The notes beneath the pieces were generated by a model. The model saw nothing but the letters and a program-made list of their open reading frames with translations, was not told where the DNA came from and searched no databases. Position numbers and translations under genes: made by a program. From positions 1 to 64,000 of the forward strand of contig NZ_VLKJ01000003.1 of assembly GCF_007830315.1 (NCBI RefSeq): a stretch of DNA of 64,000 nt, in the 5' to 3' direction. This stretch comes from Novosphingobium taihuense. GTDB lineage: Bacteria > Pseudomonadota > Alphaproteobacteria > Sphingomonadales > Sphingomonadaceae. Positions 24,217 to 33,852 of this stretch are shown piece after piece; position 1 is the first letter of the stretch; each line of letters begins with the position of its first letter.

Positions 24217-25185
24217 TCAACGGCGGCGGACGAGATCCTGCGTGCTCTTGGCGAGCGGCGCGCTGTAACCATCGTAGATCGTGCGCATCATCCGCGCGAT
24301 GAGGCCAGCATGGACCGTGTGCCCTTCAGGACCGGTCACGAAGAACACTACAGCCAGATGGCGTCCATCGGGCAGGCGCACGATGCCCACGTCGTCGGTC
24401 ACCCCGGCAAGCGTGCCAGTCTTGTGCGCGACCAGCGTGCCTTCGGGCAGGCCGGCACGCATGCGGTTCTTGCCGGTGGTGGTCCGGGTCATCGTATCGA
24501 GAAGGACGGCGCGGCTTTCAGGGCTGAGGGCACCACCCCGGTCGATCGCCGAGAGCAGTGCGAGCATGGCGCGCGGCGTGCTTGACGTTTTCACATCGAT
24601 CACCCGGGCAGGATCAATCCTGCCATCATCGCGGACAAGCGTTGCCATGGTGTGATCCAGCCGCTGGCCGACGATACCCTTGGCCGAAAGCCAGCGGTTG
24701 ACGTTCTCATACCCGCCGACCGCACGGATCAGCCCGTCGGTCGCCTCGTTGTGGCTGCGGGTGATCATCAGTTCCATCAGGCTTTGCGCCGTCATCAGCT
24801 CACCCGAGCGGAGCGGTGCTTCTGCGCTGCGCGCACCGGTTTCCCGCACCGGGATCATCATGGGAAACTGCTGGTCGAGCCGGAACGTGCCCTTTTCAAC
24901 CTGTTCAAGGAACGTGGCGGCGACTGCCACTTTGGCGGTGCTGGCCATGGGAAACGGCATGTCCGCATTGACGAAAATCTGCCCGCCCCCGTCGAGATCC
25001 ATCGCTGCAACGCCGATGCGGCCGCGCCCTTCTGCGGCAATTGCTGCGACCTGCTGCTGGATCGCAAGGTCGCGCTGATCCTGTTGGGTCAGCGTCGCCC
25101 GGCTCTGCACCGCGGGGACCGTGGCGACAAGCGCGGGAGCTGCAACCATGAGGGCAGCGATGATTCTTGCGGTGCGGAACTTCAT
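24217..25185 (-). CDS. class A beta-lactamase-like serine hydrolase lacking Glu166
   Basis: A 322-residue exported protein with a signal segment (about 1-25). It has SxxK as STAK (Ser82, Lys85), an SDN-like SHN (144-146) and KTG (255-257), in the order of class A beta-lactamases. The omega loop where ExxLN is expected reads about DHTMATLVRDDGRIDPARV and has no Glu166-like residue, and SDN is SHN. It may acylate but deacylate poorly, or act on another substrate. It is divergent from the phosphotransferase gene. Confidence 0.8.
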   Translation of the reverse strand: MKFRTARIIAALMVAAPALVATVPAVQSRATLTQQDQRDLAIQQQVAAIAAEGRGRIGVAAMDLDGGGQIFVNADMPFPMASTAKVAVAATFLEQVEKGTFRLDQQFPMMIPVRETGARSAEAPLRSGELMTAQSLMELMITRSHNEATDGLIRAVGGYENVNRWLSAKGIVGQRLDHTMATLVRDDGRIDPARVIDVKTSSTPRAMLALLSAIDRGGALSPESRAVLLDTMTRTTTGKNRMRAGLPEGTLVAHKTGTLAGVTDDVGIVRLPDGRHLAVVFFVTGPEGHTVHAGLIARMMRTIYDGYSAPLAKSTQDLVRRR

Positions 25186-25405
25186 GCCCTTGTTGTACCC
25201 CGACCCAGGTTTATCCGTCTTTAACATAAGTAACGGATTGCGATTCGTTGGCAAAGTGCCTTTCGGACCACCTCGGCGCGCATGATGCGCAGGCTGGCGC
25301 ATTGTGGGGAACCGGATTGACACCCGTCGATTCGCGCTGGACTTTAATCGATCGGTTAAGGATAGTGTCTTCAACCGGCACCGTGATGCCGGGGCTGGAG
25401 ATGCG

Positions 25406-26725
25406 ATGGAAGGGCTGCTCGAAGCCGTCATGGCGCGCGCTGGCGTGGTGGGTCGGGTCACCGGACTGCAGCGGCTGTCGGGTGGCGCCAACATGGAATC
25501 GTGGGTGTTCGGCTGCGCGGAGGAGCGCTTCGTCCTGCGCCGCGCCCCTTCGGCAGAATGGATCGCAGCGCGCCCGCTCGACATGGCTGGCGAAGCGGAA
25601 CTGATGCGCCGCGCCCATGCCGCTGGCGTCCATGCCCCCGAAGTCGTGGCCGAACTTGCCCCCAATGACGCCCTGGGCATCGGCTTCATCATGCGCTGCC
25701 TTCCGGGAACCGCTGATCCTGAAGTTGCACTTTCGTCACCACCGAATCTTGCAGACGATCTCGCACGGGCGATGGCCGGCATTCATGCCCTCAATCCCTC
25801 TGGGCTGGAGTTCTTGCCGCGCCTGTTCCCTGGCGATGGCGTGGAGGGACTGGCTCAGCAGTTCGCGGATGCAGGTGGAGACCGGCCGGTCATCGCGCTC
25901 GGTCTCGCCTGGCTGCGTGCCAACCTTCCCCCGCCCGCGCCGTTGGTCGTGGTGCACGGCGATTTCCGCATCGGCAATCTGATGGTCGAGAACGGGCGCC
26001 TGTCGGGCGTGCTGGACTGGGAATTGGCGCACCTCGGCGATGGCCATGAAGATCTCGCCTATGGCTGCATGACCGTCTGGCGTTTCGGGCGGCTGGACAG
26101 GCAGGGCTTCGGCCTGACCGATGTCGCAAGCCTCGCCCGCGCCTATGAGGCTGCAGGTGGTGAGCCGTTCGACGCGCCACGGTTCCGCTTCTGGCTGGTC
26201 TATCGCACCGTGTGGTGGGCACTGGGCTGTCTGGCGATGGGTCGCTCGTGGCGCGAAGGGACGGACCGTTCGCTTGAACGCGTGGTCGTCGCCCGCCGCT
26301 GCGCCGAGCAGGAACTCGACCTCCTGCTGCTGCTGGAAAGCGAGGCACCTGAATCAGAGCGGCGCAAGGCCTTGTCGCTTGCAACTCCCACGCGCCAGGC
26401 CGGTCCTGGCGAACCGTCTGCGGCCGAGATCCTCACCGCCATTTCCGAATGGCTTGCCGCGACGGTGAAGCCGAATCTCGCCGGGCGGGAGCGCTGGGAA
26501 CTGGCAGTTGCGCAGAACGCGCTGGGCATCGTTCGGCGGGAACTCGCCGGACGGGCCGATCCTGCCGACAAACCTCTCGCCGACGACCTGCTGGCAGGCC
26601 GCAAGTCGCTCGCCACCCCCGGCCTGCTCGCCACCCTGCGCGCCCGCGTGTTGTCCACGCTGGCCGCCGACATGCCCAAATACCCGGCGCTTGCCGCCGC
26701 CGCCAAGCTCTGGGAGCAACACTGA
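25406..26725 (+). CDS. aminoglycoside-phosphotransferase-like (ACAD10/11 N-terminal type) protein
   Basis: The 439-residue kinase-fold protein has an ATP lobe (GLQRLSGGANMESWVF, FVLRRAP) and catalytic motifs HGDFRIGNL and DWELAHLGD. Its stop overlaps the start of an acyl-CoA dehydrogenase gene (TGATG). In animals the same two domains are fused in ACAD10/ACAD11, which process 4-hydroxy fatty acyl-CoAs through a phosphorylated intermediate. By that analogy it probably phosphorylates a hydroxyacyl-CoA. ATG 25406 has GGAG five bases upstream. Confidence 0.85.
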   Translation: MEGLLEAVMARAGVVGRVTGLQRLSGGANMESWVFGCAEERFVLRRAPSAEWIAARPLDMAGEAELMRRAHAAGVHAPEVVAELAPNDALGIGFIMRCLPGTADPEVALSSPPNLADDLARAMAGIHALNPSGLEFLPRLFPGDGVEGLAQQFADAGGDRPVIALGLAWLRANLPPPAPLVVVHGDFRIGNLMVENGRLSGVLDWELAHLGDGHEDLAYGCMTVWRFGRLDRQGFGLTDVASLARAYEAAGGEPFDAPRFRFWLVYRTVWWALGCLAMGRSWREGTDRSLERVVVARRCAEQELDLLLLLESEAPESERRKALSLATPTRQAGPGEPSAAEILTAISEWLAATVKPNLAGRERWELAVAQNALGIVRRELAGRADPADKPLADDLLAGRKSLATPGLLATLRARVLSTLAADMPKYPALAAAAKLWEQH

Positions 26726-28026
26726 TGGACTTCGATCTTCCCGCCGATCTCGTCACCTACCTTGCCGAGCTCGATGCCTTCATCGAGGCCGAGATAAGGC
26801 CGTTGGAGCAGGCAGACGACAACATCCGCTTCTTCGACCACCGCCGCGAATGGGCGCGCACCGATTTCGACAATGGCGGGCTGCCCCGCCACGAATGGGA
26901 GGCGCTGCTGGTCGAGGCGACCCGCCGCGCCGATTCCGCCGGACACTGGCGCTTCTCAGCGCCGAAGAAATACGGCGGCAAGGATGGCAAGAACCTGTGG
27001 ATGGCGGTGATCCGCGAGCACTTTGCCGCCAAGGGCCTTGGCCTGCACAACGATCTGCAGAACGAACATTCGATCGTCGGTAACTTCCCCTTCGTGAACA
27101 TGTTCGAGCATTTCGGCACACCCGAGCAGCAGGACGAATTCATCAACGGCGGCTTTGCCCGCACCCGCCGCACCGCCTTCGGACTGACCGAGCCCAACCA
27201 TGGCTCCGACGCCACCCACATGGAGACGCGCGCCGTGCCAGAAACGCGCGACGGCGTGCCCGGCTGGCGCATCGATGGCGAAAAGATGTGGACCACCGGC
27301 ATGCACGTGGCGACTCACTGCGCCACCTTCGCCCGCACCAGCGGCGAGAATGGCGATGCGCGCGGGATCACCTGCTTCCTCGTGCCCAATCCCACCGAAG
27401 GTCTCGTCATCGAGGAATACCTGTGGACCTTCAACATGCCGACCGACCATCCCCGCGTATCGTTCACCAATGTCTGGGTGCCTGAAAGCTCGATCCTCGG
27501 CCCTGTCGGCGGTGGCCTCGCCATCGCGCAGAGCTTCGTGCACCAGAACCGCATCCGGCAGGCAGCGTCTTCGCTCGGCGCCGCCACCTTCTGCGTCGAG
27601 GAATCGGTGCGCTATGCGCGCGAGCGCAAGCCTTTCGGCGAGGAACTGGCCCGCAATCAGGCAATCCAGTTCCCGCTCGTGGAACTCGCCACCCAGTGCG
27701 AGATGCTGCGCCTGCTGATCCGCAAGACCGCCTGGGCGATGGACCAGCTCGAAGCCGAGGAAGGCGGACACAAGCGGATCGAGCGCGAACTGTCCGATAA
27801 GGTCTCGATGTGCAATTACTGGGCGAACCGGCTGGTCTGCGAAGCGGCCGACCGGGCGATGCAGGTCCATGGCGGCATCGGCTATTCGCGGCACAAGCCG
27901 TTCGAGCACATCTACCGCCACCACCGCCGCTATCGCATCACCGAAGGCGCCGAGGAAATCCAGATGCGCAAGGTCGGCGCATTCCTGTTCGGCTATCTGG
28001 GCCCACGCAAGGGCCAGTTCGGGTAA
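26725..28026 (+). CDS. acyl-CoA dehydrogenase (ACAD11-like)
   Basis: The 433-residue flavoenzyme shows FGLTEPNHGSDATHMETRA (FAD/substrate loop), the C-terminal QVHGGIGYSRHKPFEHIYRHHRRYRITEGAEEIQ signature and RQAASSLGAA. It is slightly longer than ordinary short-chain enzymes, as in ACAD10/11 relatives. It is translated in overlap with the phosphotransferase gene, so the pair probably handles hydroxylated or branched fatty acyl-CoAs. Confidence 0.92.
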   Translation: MDFDLPADLVTYLAELDAFIEAEIRPLEQADDNIRFFDHRREWARTDFDNGGLPRHEWEALLVEATRRADSAGHWRFSAPKKYGGKDGKNLWMAVIREHFAAKGLGLHNDLQNEHSIVGNFPFVNMFEHFGTPEQQDEFINGGFARTRRTAFGLTEPNHGSDATHMETRAVPETRDGVPGWRIDGEKMWTTGMHVATHCATFARTSGENGDARGITCFLVPNPTEGLVIEEYLWTFNMPTDHPRVSFTNVWVPESSILGPVGGGLAIAQSFVHQNRIRQAASSLGAATFCVEESVRYARERKPFGEELARNQAIQFPLVELATQCEMLRLLIRKTAWAMDQLEAEEGGHKRIERELSDKVSMCNYWANRLVCEAADRAMQVHGGIGYSRHKPFEHIYRHHRRYRITEGAEEIQMRKVGAFLFGYLGPRKGQFG

Positions 28027-28086
28027 AGTGCCCATGCCCCAAGGCAGGGCTGTCCTCGCCCGCCAAAGCTTGGCATAGCGGCCGCG

Positions 28087-28797
28087 ATGAACAGCGTCCT
28101 TGCCTCGGCGATTGCCATGACCGTGATCGTCGCGGTGCGCTACCTTATCACCAGCGGCATGTTCGCCTGGGCAACGCACAAGGTCCGCCCCGGCCATTAC
28201 GCCGGGCTGGAGCGCCAGATCCGCTCCGAGATCACCTGGAGCCTGGCCACGGCTGCAATCTACGGCGTGCCCGCAGGCGTGGTAGCCTGGGGCTGGCAGC
28301 AGCGCGGGTGGACCCGGATCTATACCGATCCGCAGAGTTATCCGCTGTGGTGGATGCCGGTCTCGCTGCTGCTCTACCTGCTGATCCATGACACCTGGTT
28401 CTACTGGACGCACCGCTGGATGCACCGCCCGGACGTGTTCCGGCGCATCCACGCGATCCACCACGCGAGCCGTCCGCCAACGGCATGGGCGGCGATGAAC
28501 TTCCATCCCGTCGAAGCGGCCATCGTATCGCTGCTGATCCCGGCGCTGGTCTTCTTCATCCCGATTCACGCCGGGATGCTGGCGCTCGTGCTGCTGGTCA
28601 TGACGGTGATGGGGGTGACCAATCACATGGGCTGGGAGATGTTTCCCGGATGGCTTGTTCATTCCCGGGCAGGGAATTGGCTGATAACGGCGAGCCACCA
28701 CCATCGCCATCACGAGCAATATCGCTGCAACTACGGTCTCTACTTTCGCCACTGGGACCGGCTGTGCGGCACAGACAAGGGACTGTCCGCACCATGA
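28087..28797 (+). CDS. sterol desaturase / fatty acid hydroxylase family protein
   Basis: A 236-residue membrane di-iron protein with four or five hydrophobic helices and the histidine clusters HDTWFYWTHRWMH, RIHAIHH and SHHHRHHEQY. The substrate could be a sterol-like, hopanoid, carotenoid or fatty acid molecule; it cannot be told from sequence. Its stop overlaps the next gene start (ATGA). Confidence 0.88.
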   Translation: MNSVLASAIAMTVIVAVRYLITSGMFAWATHKVRPGHYAGLERQIRSEITWSLATAAIYGVPAGVVAWGWQQRGWTRIYTDPQSYPLWWMPVSLLLYLLIHDTWFYWTHRWMHRPDVFRRIHAIHHASRPPTAWAAMNFHPVEAAIVSLLIPALVFFIPIHAGMLALVLLVMTVMGVTNHMGWEMFPGWLVHSRAGNWLITASHHHRHHEQYRCNYGLYFRHWDRLCGTDKGLSAP

Positions 28798-29231
28798 AGC
28801 GCTCCTCCATTCTGCTGCCTTTGCTGCCCCTCATGATTGCCGGAAACGCTCCGGCCCCGACCAGCGTGACCGTGGACATCACCGGCTTGCGCAATGCCAA
28901 GGGCATGGTCTGGCTTTGCATGAGCGCCAATCCGAAGCTGTTTCCGGAAGGCTGTGACAAGGACCCCAACCGTCGCACGGCCTCGATCAGGGCCGATCAA
29001 CCCGGCCAGCTCGTCATCCGCGACGTCATGCCGGGGCGTTATGCCATCGTTCTCCTGCATGACGAGAACGGGAACAAGAAAATGGACAAGACGCTGTTCC
29101 TGCCAAAGGAAGGCTTCGGCTTCTCGCGCGATGCACCGGTGCGGATGTCGGCGCCCAAGTTCGAAGCGGCAGCCTTCGATGTCACCGGCGGCGCGCCGGT
29201 TCGCATGAAGTTGAAGGTCCGATATCTGTAG
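28794..29231 (+). CDS. DUF2141 secreted protein
   Basis: The 145-residue exported protein has a signal peptide (SSILLPLLPLMIAGNAPAP) and the DUF2141 beta-sandwich: VTVDITGLRNAKGMVWLCMS, the GRYAIVLLHDENGNKKMDKTLF loop with acidic EF-like residues, and EGFGFSRDA. DUF2141 genes often neighbour carotenoid or desaturase genes. It overlaps both neighbours by 1-4 bp, so it is translated with them. Confidence 0.85.
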   Translation: MKRSSILLPLLPLMIAGNAPAPTSVTVDITGLRNAKGMVWLCMSANPKLFPEGCDKDPNRRTASIRADQPGQLVIRDVMPGRYAIVLLHDENGNKKMDKTLFLPKEGFGFSRDAPVRMSAPKFEAAAFDVTGGAPVRMKLKVRYL

Positions 29232-30502
29232 TGCCTGACGCGCAAGTCCCGCCACAAACACAGCCTTCGGGAAGCCCGCTCGCTCCATTCCGCTATCCCG
29301 CGTTCCGCGCGATCTGGACCGCAAACCTGTTCTCGAACATCGGCTCTATGATCCAGTCGGTCGGGGCGGCATGGCTGATGACCGAGCTGACCCGTTCGCA
29401 CGTGCTCGTGGCGCTGGTGCAAGCCTCTGCGACGATCCCGATCCTGCTGCTGGGCGTGTTCGCCGGCGCGATTGCCGACAACTACGACCGCCGCCGCGTG
29501 ATGCTCGCGGCGCAAAGCGGCATGCTGGTCGTCTCTGCCGTGCTCGCGGTCCTGTCCTACACCGGCAATATCGGCCCTTGGTCGCTGCTGGCGCTGACGC
29601 TGATGGTCGGCATGGGCACGGCGCTCAATGGCCCTGCGTGGCAGGCCTCTGTCCGCCTGCAGGTGGACCGGGCCGACCTGCCGCAGGCGATCTCGTTAAA
29701 CGCGATCTCGTTCAACCTTGCACGCAGCGTAGGCCCTGCGCTCGGCGGGATTCTTATCTCGTTGTGGAGCACGAGCCTTGCCTTCGCATTGAATGCGGTC
29801 AGCTACATCGGGATGATCGTGGTGCTCGCCAACTGGCGCCCCGAATCTCTGCCGCCGATGCGCGAGCCGATGATGGCGGCAATCGGACGTGGCATCCGAT
29901 TCTGCGCGACGTCCTCGCCGATTCGCAAGGTGCTGATGCGCGGCCTAGCCATCGGCTTTGGCGCGGCGGGCCTACAGGCCCTCATGCCAAGCATCGCCCG
30001 CGACGTGCTGAAGGGCAGCGAACTGGACTACGGGCTGATGCTCGGCGGCTTCGGCATCGGCTCGATCGTGACGGCGCTGTGGATTTCCAAGCTGCGCAGG
30101 CGGCTGGGGAGCGAAGCGGTGGTGACGGCCGCGACCGTGATCTTCGCGGTGGCACAGTTGCTGATGGCTGCTGCCACAAGCGTTCCGATGGCGGTACTCG
30201 CCGCCTTCATCGGCGGCATGGGCTGGGCCAGCGCAATGACCAGCCTCAACGTGGCGATGCAGTTGCGCAGTCCAGAAGACATCCTCGGTCGCTGCCTGTC
30301 GATCTATCAGGCGGTGACCTTCGGCGGCATGGCGCTGGGCGCTTGGGCCTGGGGCACCGTGGCAGACTTCACCTCGCTACCCACCGCGCTGTATGTTGCC
30401 GCAGGCTGGCTCGCCCTGTCTCTTGCCATGCACTTTTTTGCCCCTATGCCGACGCGCGAGGAAGGGCGGCTCGATGCCGTCCCCAATGCCAGACGCCGAT
30501 AG
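29231..30502 (+). CDS. MFS exporter (DHA3/EntS-like)
   Basis: A 423-residue transporter with 12 predicted helices. The DHA3-type signatures are FRYPAFRAIWTANLFSNIG, GAIADNYDRRRVMLAAQ (cytoplasmic loop 2-3), QAISLNAISFNLARSVGPALGG and ILGRCLSIYQAVTFGG. The group includes enterobactin and drug exporters; the substrate is unknown. The GTG start at 29231 overlaps the preceding stop. Confidence 0.88.
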   Translation: MPDAQVPPQTQPSGSPLAPFRYPAFRAIWTANLFSNIGSMIQSVGAAWLMTELTRSHVLVALVQASATIPILLLGVFAGAIADNYDRRRVMLAAQSGMLVVSAVLAVLSYTGNIGPWSLLALTLMVGMGTALNGPAWQASVRLQVDRADLPQAISLNAISFNLARSVGPALGGILISLWSTSLAFALNAVSYIGMIVVLANWRPESLPPMREPMMAAIGRGIRFCATSSPIRKVLMRGLAIGFGAAGLQALMPSIARDVLKGSELDYGLMLGGFGIGSIVTALWISKLRRRLGSEAVVTAATVIFAVAQLLMAAATSVPMAVLAAFIGGMGWASAMTSLNVAMQLRSPEDILGRCLSIYQAVTFGGMALGAWAWGTVADFTSLPTALYVAAGWLALSLAMHFFAPMPTREEGRLDAVPNARRR

Positions 30503-30514
30503 CCGGAGCCCACG

Positions 30515-31387
30515 ATGACCGACGCCCGCCCCTTGCGCTCACTGCTCTACATGCCTGCCAGCAACCCGCGCGCAATCGCCAAGGCGCGCAGCCTCGATTG
30601 CGATGCCGTGGCGCTCGATCTCGAAGATGCCGTGGCTCCCGAAGCCAAGGCCGATGCGCGCGCAGCACTCGTCACCGAGGCACAGGCCGGTGGGTTCGGC
30701 CACCGCAGGCTGATCGCACGGATCAATGCCCTGGCCACACCTTGGGGTCATGACGATCTGACCGCCCTCGCCGCCGCGCCTGTCGAAGCGATCCTTGCGC
30801 CGAAGGTCGATGACGCAGGCGACGTCGAAGCGCTCTCGCAAGCAATGGACGCTGCGGGTTTCGCGCCCGACGTGGCGCTGTGGGTGATGATCGAGACGCC
30901 GCGCGCGGTGCTTGCGCTCGAACGAATCGCGGCCTGCGCCGGAAGCACCCGACTGGCGGGCTTCGTGCTGGGCCTCAACGATCTCGCCAAGGACAGCGGC
31001 ATTGCCCAGCTACCGGGCCGGAGAGCGTTCCTGCCCGTGCTGACCATGGCGGTCCTCGCCGCCCGCGCACATGGGCTCGTCATCCTCGACGGGGTCTGCA
31101 ACGCGATCGAGGACACGGCCCGGCTGGAAGCCGAATGCGAGCAGGCGCGCGATTCGGGATTTGATGGCAAGACGCTGATTCACCCCGCGCAACTTGAACC
31201 ATGCAACCGCATTTTCGCGCCTTCGGCTGCCGATCTTGCCGAAGCGGAGACGATTGTCGCGGCCTTTGCCGATCCTGCCAATTCAGGCCGAGGCGCCTTG
31301 CGCGTCAGCGGAAAAATGGTGGAACTTCTGCACCTTGCGCAGGCAGAGAAGCTGCTTGCCAAAGCGGCCGCCATAGCCGCGCGTTAA
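30515..31387 (+). CDS. HpcH/HpaI-family CoA-ester lyase (CitE-like)
   Basis: The 290-residue TIM-barrel protein has RSLLYMPASNPRAIAKARSLDCDAVALDLEDAVAP (metal-binding Glu/Asp), IETPRAVLALERIAA, GLNDLAKDSG and GKTLIHPAQ. It resembles citrate-lyase beta subunit and malyl- or citramalyl-CoA lyases, with no alpha/gamma citrate lyase subunits nearby, so a stand-alone lyase or thioesterase is likely. It begins 12 bp after the MFS gene. Confidence 0.88.
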   Translation: MTDARPLRSLLYMPASNPRAIAKARSLDCDAVALDLEDAVAPEAKADARAALVTEAQAGGFGHRRLIARINALATPWGHDDLTALAAAPVEAILAPKVDDAGDVEALSQAMDAAGFAPDVALWVMIETPRAVLALERIAACAGSTRLAGFVLGLNDLAKDSGIAQLPGRRAFLPVLTMAVLAARAHGLVILDGVCNAIEDTARLEAECEQARDSGFDGKTLIHPAQLEPCNRIFAPSAADLAEAETIVAAFADPANSGRGALRVSGKMVELLHLAQAEKLLAKAAAIAAR

Positions 31388-31476
31388 CCCGGAATAAGCC
31401 GCACTGGCGCAACTTAAGCACTTCTTCACGAAGTTGCGCCAGACCAGTTCCCGACAAATGGGATCTGGTGAACGTG

Positions 31477-32826
31477 ATGGATACTTTGCGTGGAATTGAC
31501 CGTGACAGCGTCGAGGCAGAACTCGATCTGACAGGATTCGAAGACGACGCGGCCAGCGAAGCGCCGCCGCCTGTCGTCGGCCAGGACGAACGCCGCATGC
31601 AGGTGCGCGCCTACAACTACTGGGCGAGCCAGCTTGGCAACAACTCGTTCCCGCCGGTCGCGTCGCTGCTTGCCGGGCACTATCCTGATTTCGCCGACAA
31701 TCTCGTGCTGCTGCACTTCGACGAAGGGATCGACGATCCCGCCATCACCTTCCTTGGCGCCAAGCTCGGCGAGGAATGCGGCACCGAAGGCTCGATCGAG
31801 CGGCTGAGCCAGGTTCCGGGTCGCTCGCTGCTCTCGCGCATCACCGACCACTACATGCAGATCATCGCCAATCAGGCGCCGATCGGCTTCGAGGCCGAGT
31901 TCGTCAACCAGCACGGCCGCACGATCCTCTATCGCGGCATCCTGCTGCCGTTCTCCTCGGATGGGTCGAAGATCGACTACATCATGGGCGCGATCAACTG
32001 GAAGGAACTGGCCGATCAGGCGACGACCGACGAGCTCCTGCTGGAGATCGGTCAGGCGCTCGATACGGCCCCGATCAAGCAGCAGCCGCGCCGCCCGCTG
32101 ATCGAGCCGAGCGATGCCTGGGCCGATGGCCCCGCCGCGCTTGATCTCGATGCCTTTCCCGAACCCGCCTTCGGGCTGGACGATGATATCTTCCCGCCGC
32201 CCCCGGCCGATGACGCGCACGAGCCCGAATCTCTGGCCGACTGGCTCGGATCGGCGCGCGAGATGGCGCTTGTCGCCAACTCCAGCGAAGACCGCACCCG
32301 CAGCGCGCTTTATGCTGCCATCGGCCGGGCATGGGACTTCGCGCTGGCCGCGCAGGGCGAACCGGAAGAGTTTGCCGAACTGCTCGAGGACGCAGGCCTC
32401 ACCATGCAGGAACGTGCGCCGATGACCCCGATCGTCAAACTTGTGTTCGGCGCCGACTACGACAAGACCCGCCTCACCGAATACGCTGCAGCGCTGACCC
32501 ATGCCCAGCGCATCGGCCTCGCCCGCGGCGAACTCGGCAAGTACCTGTCCGAAGCTCCAGGCGGCCTCAAAGGCGTGATCAACGCCGAGCGACGACTGCG
32601 CCGCGAGGAAGCGGGCAAGGCTCTGGCCAGGCGCGGACCTGAGGCACTGGCCGAATCGCTGCGTGCCCTGCCTTCGCGCAAGGTCAGCGAGATCGCCCCT
32701 CCCGAAGGCGTGGAGTTCGCCCTCGTCGTCGTCCGGCGGCTGGCCAATGGCGAAGTGGTTGCGCTCGGCGAAGTGGCCGACGATGCAGCCCTGTTCGAAA
32801 GAGCCGCACGCCACCTCATCGGCTGA
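31477..32826 (+). CDS. PAS-domain-like protein of unknown function
   Basis: A cytosolic protein of about 449 residues. Residues about 38-165 look like a PAS_5-type sensor domain (YNYWASQLGNNSFPPVASL, then GILLPFSSDGSKIDYIMGAINW). A Pro/Asp-rich linker and a helical C-terminal part follow (RSALYAAIGRAWDFALAA, RIGLARGELGKYLSEAPGG). No kinase, cyclase or DNA-binding motif is visible. The start is uncertain (ATG 31477 or GTG 31474). It may be an adaptor or sensor. Confidence 0.65.
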   Translation: MDTLRGIDRDSVEAELDLTGFEDDAASEAPPPVVGQDERRMQVRAYNYWASQLGNNSFPPVASLLAGHYPDFADNLVLLHFDEGIDDPAITFLGAKLGEECGTEGSIERLSQVPGRSLLSRITDHYMQIIANQAPIGFEAEFVNQHGRTILYRGILLPFSSDGSKIDYIMGAINWKELADQATTDELLLEIGQALDTAPIKQQPRRPLIEPSDAWADGPAALDLDAFPEPAFGLDDDIFPPPPADDAHEPESLADWLGSAREMALVANSSEDRTRSALYAAIGRAWDFALAAQGEPEEFAELLEDAGLTMQERAPMTPIVKLVFGADYDKTRLTEYAAALTHAQRIGLARGELGKYLSEAPGGLKGVINAERRLRREEAGKALARRGPEALAESLRALPSRKVSEIAPPEGVEFALVVVRRLANGEVVALGEVADDAALFERAARHLIG

Positions 32827-32885
32827 TGCGTGTATGCCCCTGCAGCCGCTTTGCGACATAGCGGTTGCCTGCTAGCGCTTGCCAC

Positions 32886-33842
32886 ATGGCAAGCACGACG
32901 AAGGGCAAGTGGCGCATGGGTTGGATCGGCTGGACGGCGACATGCCTCGTCCTGCTAGGGGTCGTAGGGTACGTCGCCTTCCGCCATGCCTTGCAGAACA
33001 ACGCCGTCGCCGTGCTCGACGGGGCCGACCGGCTGCTCAACGGTGGTGACGGTGCCATCCAGCTTGTGGCGCAGGCCCGATTTGGCAAGGACCCGGCGCA
33101 GAAGCTGGAAATGTTCGTGCCACAGGGCGCGAAAGGCGCCTTGCCGATCGTCGTTTTCATCCACGGCGGCAGCTGGGCAAGCGGGGATCCTCACGACTAC
33201 CGCTTCATCGCCCGCACACTCTGCGCCCAAGGCTATGCAGTGGTTCTCGCCGGATACCGCCTCTATCCTCAGGCAAAGTTCCCCGGAATGCTGGAAGACG
33301 GCGCAGCTGCGCTGCGCTGGGTGCATGACAACGCCGGAAAGCTCGGTGGTGACCCGGCGCGCATCGCGCTGATGGGTCATTCGGCAGGCGCCTACAACGT
33401 CATGATGCTCTCGCTTGACCCCCAATGGCTGAAGCGCGTGGGGCTCGATACGCAGACGATCCGGGGGACGGTGGCGCTGGCAGGACCGTTCGATTTCCTG
33501 CCGCTCGACAGCCCCGCAACGATCAACAGCTTCGGCGATGCACCCGATCCCTCGATGACCCAACCAGTCAATTTCGCCCATGCCGGAGCGCCGCCGCTGC
33601 TGCTTGTGACGGGCGATGCCGATACGCGCGTAAAACCGCGCAACTCGAAGGCGCTCGCACGCCGGATGACCGAAGCCGGCGTGCCGACACAGCCGGTCCT
33701 GCTCGAAGGCGTGAGCCACGAGATGATCATCATGATGTTTGCGCGTCCCTTCAGCCGCGATGCCCGCGCGCTCGATGTTGTGCTGCCATTCCTCGCGAAG
33801 GTGACTGCACCTTCAGTTGCGGTTCAGGCGCAGGGCGGATAG
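32886..33842 (+). CDS. alpha/beta hydrolase (BD-FAE / esterase-lipase type)
   Basis: A 318-residue protein with an N-terminal membrane anchor or signal (WIGWTATCLVLLGVVGYVAF). The esterase motifs are IHGGSWASGD (oxyanion HGG), GHSAGAYN (nucleophile Ser), VTGDADTRV (Asp) and GVSHEMI (His). It is probably periplasmic and membrane-attached, acting on a small ester. The M48 protease gene follows 10 bp downstream. Confidence 0.88.
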   Translation: MASTTKGKWRMGWIGWTATCLVLLGVVGYVAFRHALQNNAVAVLDGADRLLNGGDGAIQLVAQARFGKDPAQKLEMFVPQGAKGALPIVVFIHGGSWASGDPHDYRFIARTLCAQGYAVVLAGYRLYPQAKFPGMLEDGAAALRWVHDNAGKLGGDPARIALMGHSAGAYNVMMLSLDPQWLKRVGLDTQTIRGTVALAGPFDFLPLDSPATINSFGDAPDPSMTQPVNFAHAGAPPLLLVTGDADTRVKPRNSKALARRMTEAGVPTQPVLLEGVSHEMIIMMFARPFSRDARALDVVLPFLAKVTAPSVAVQAQGG

Positions 33843-33852
33843 TCCCGCCATC

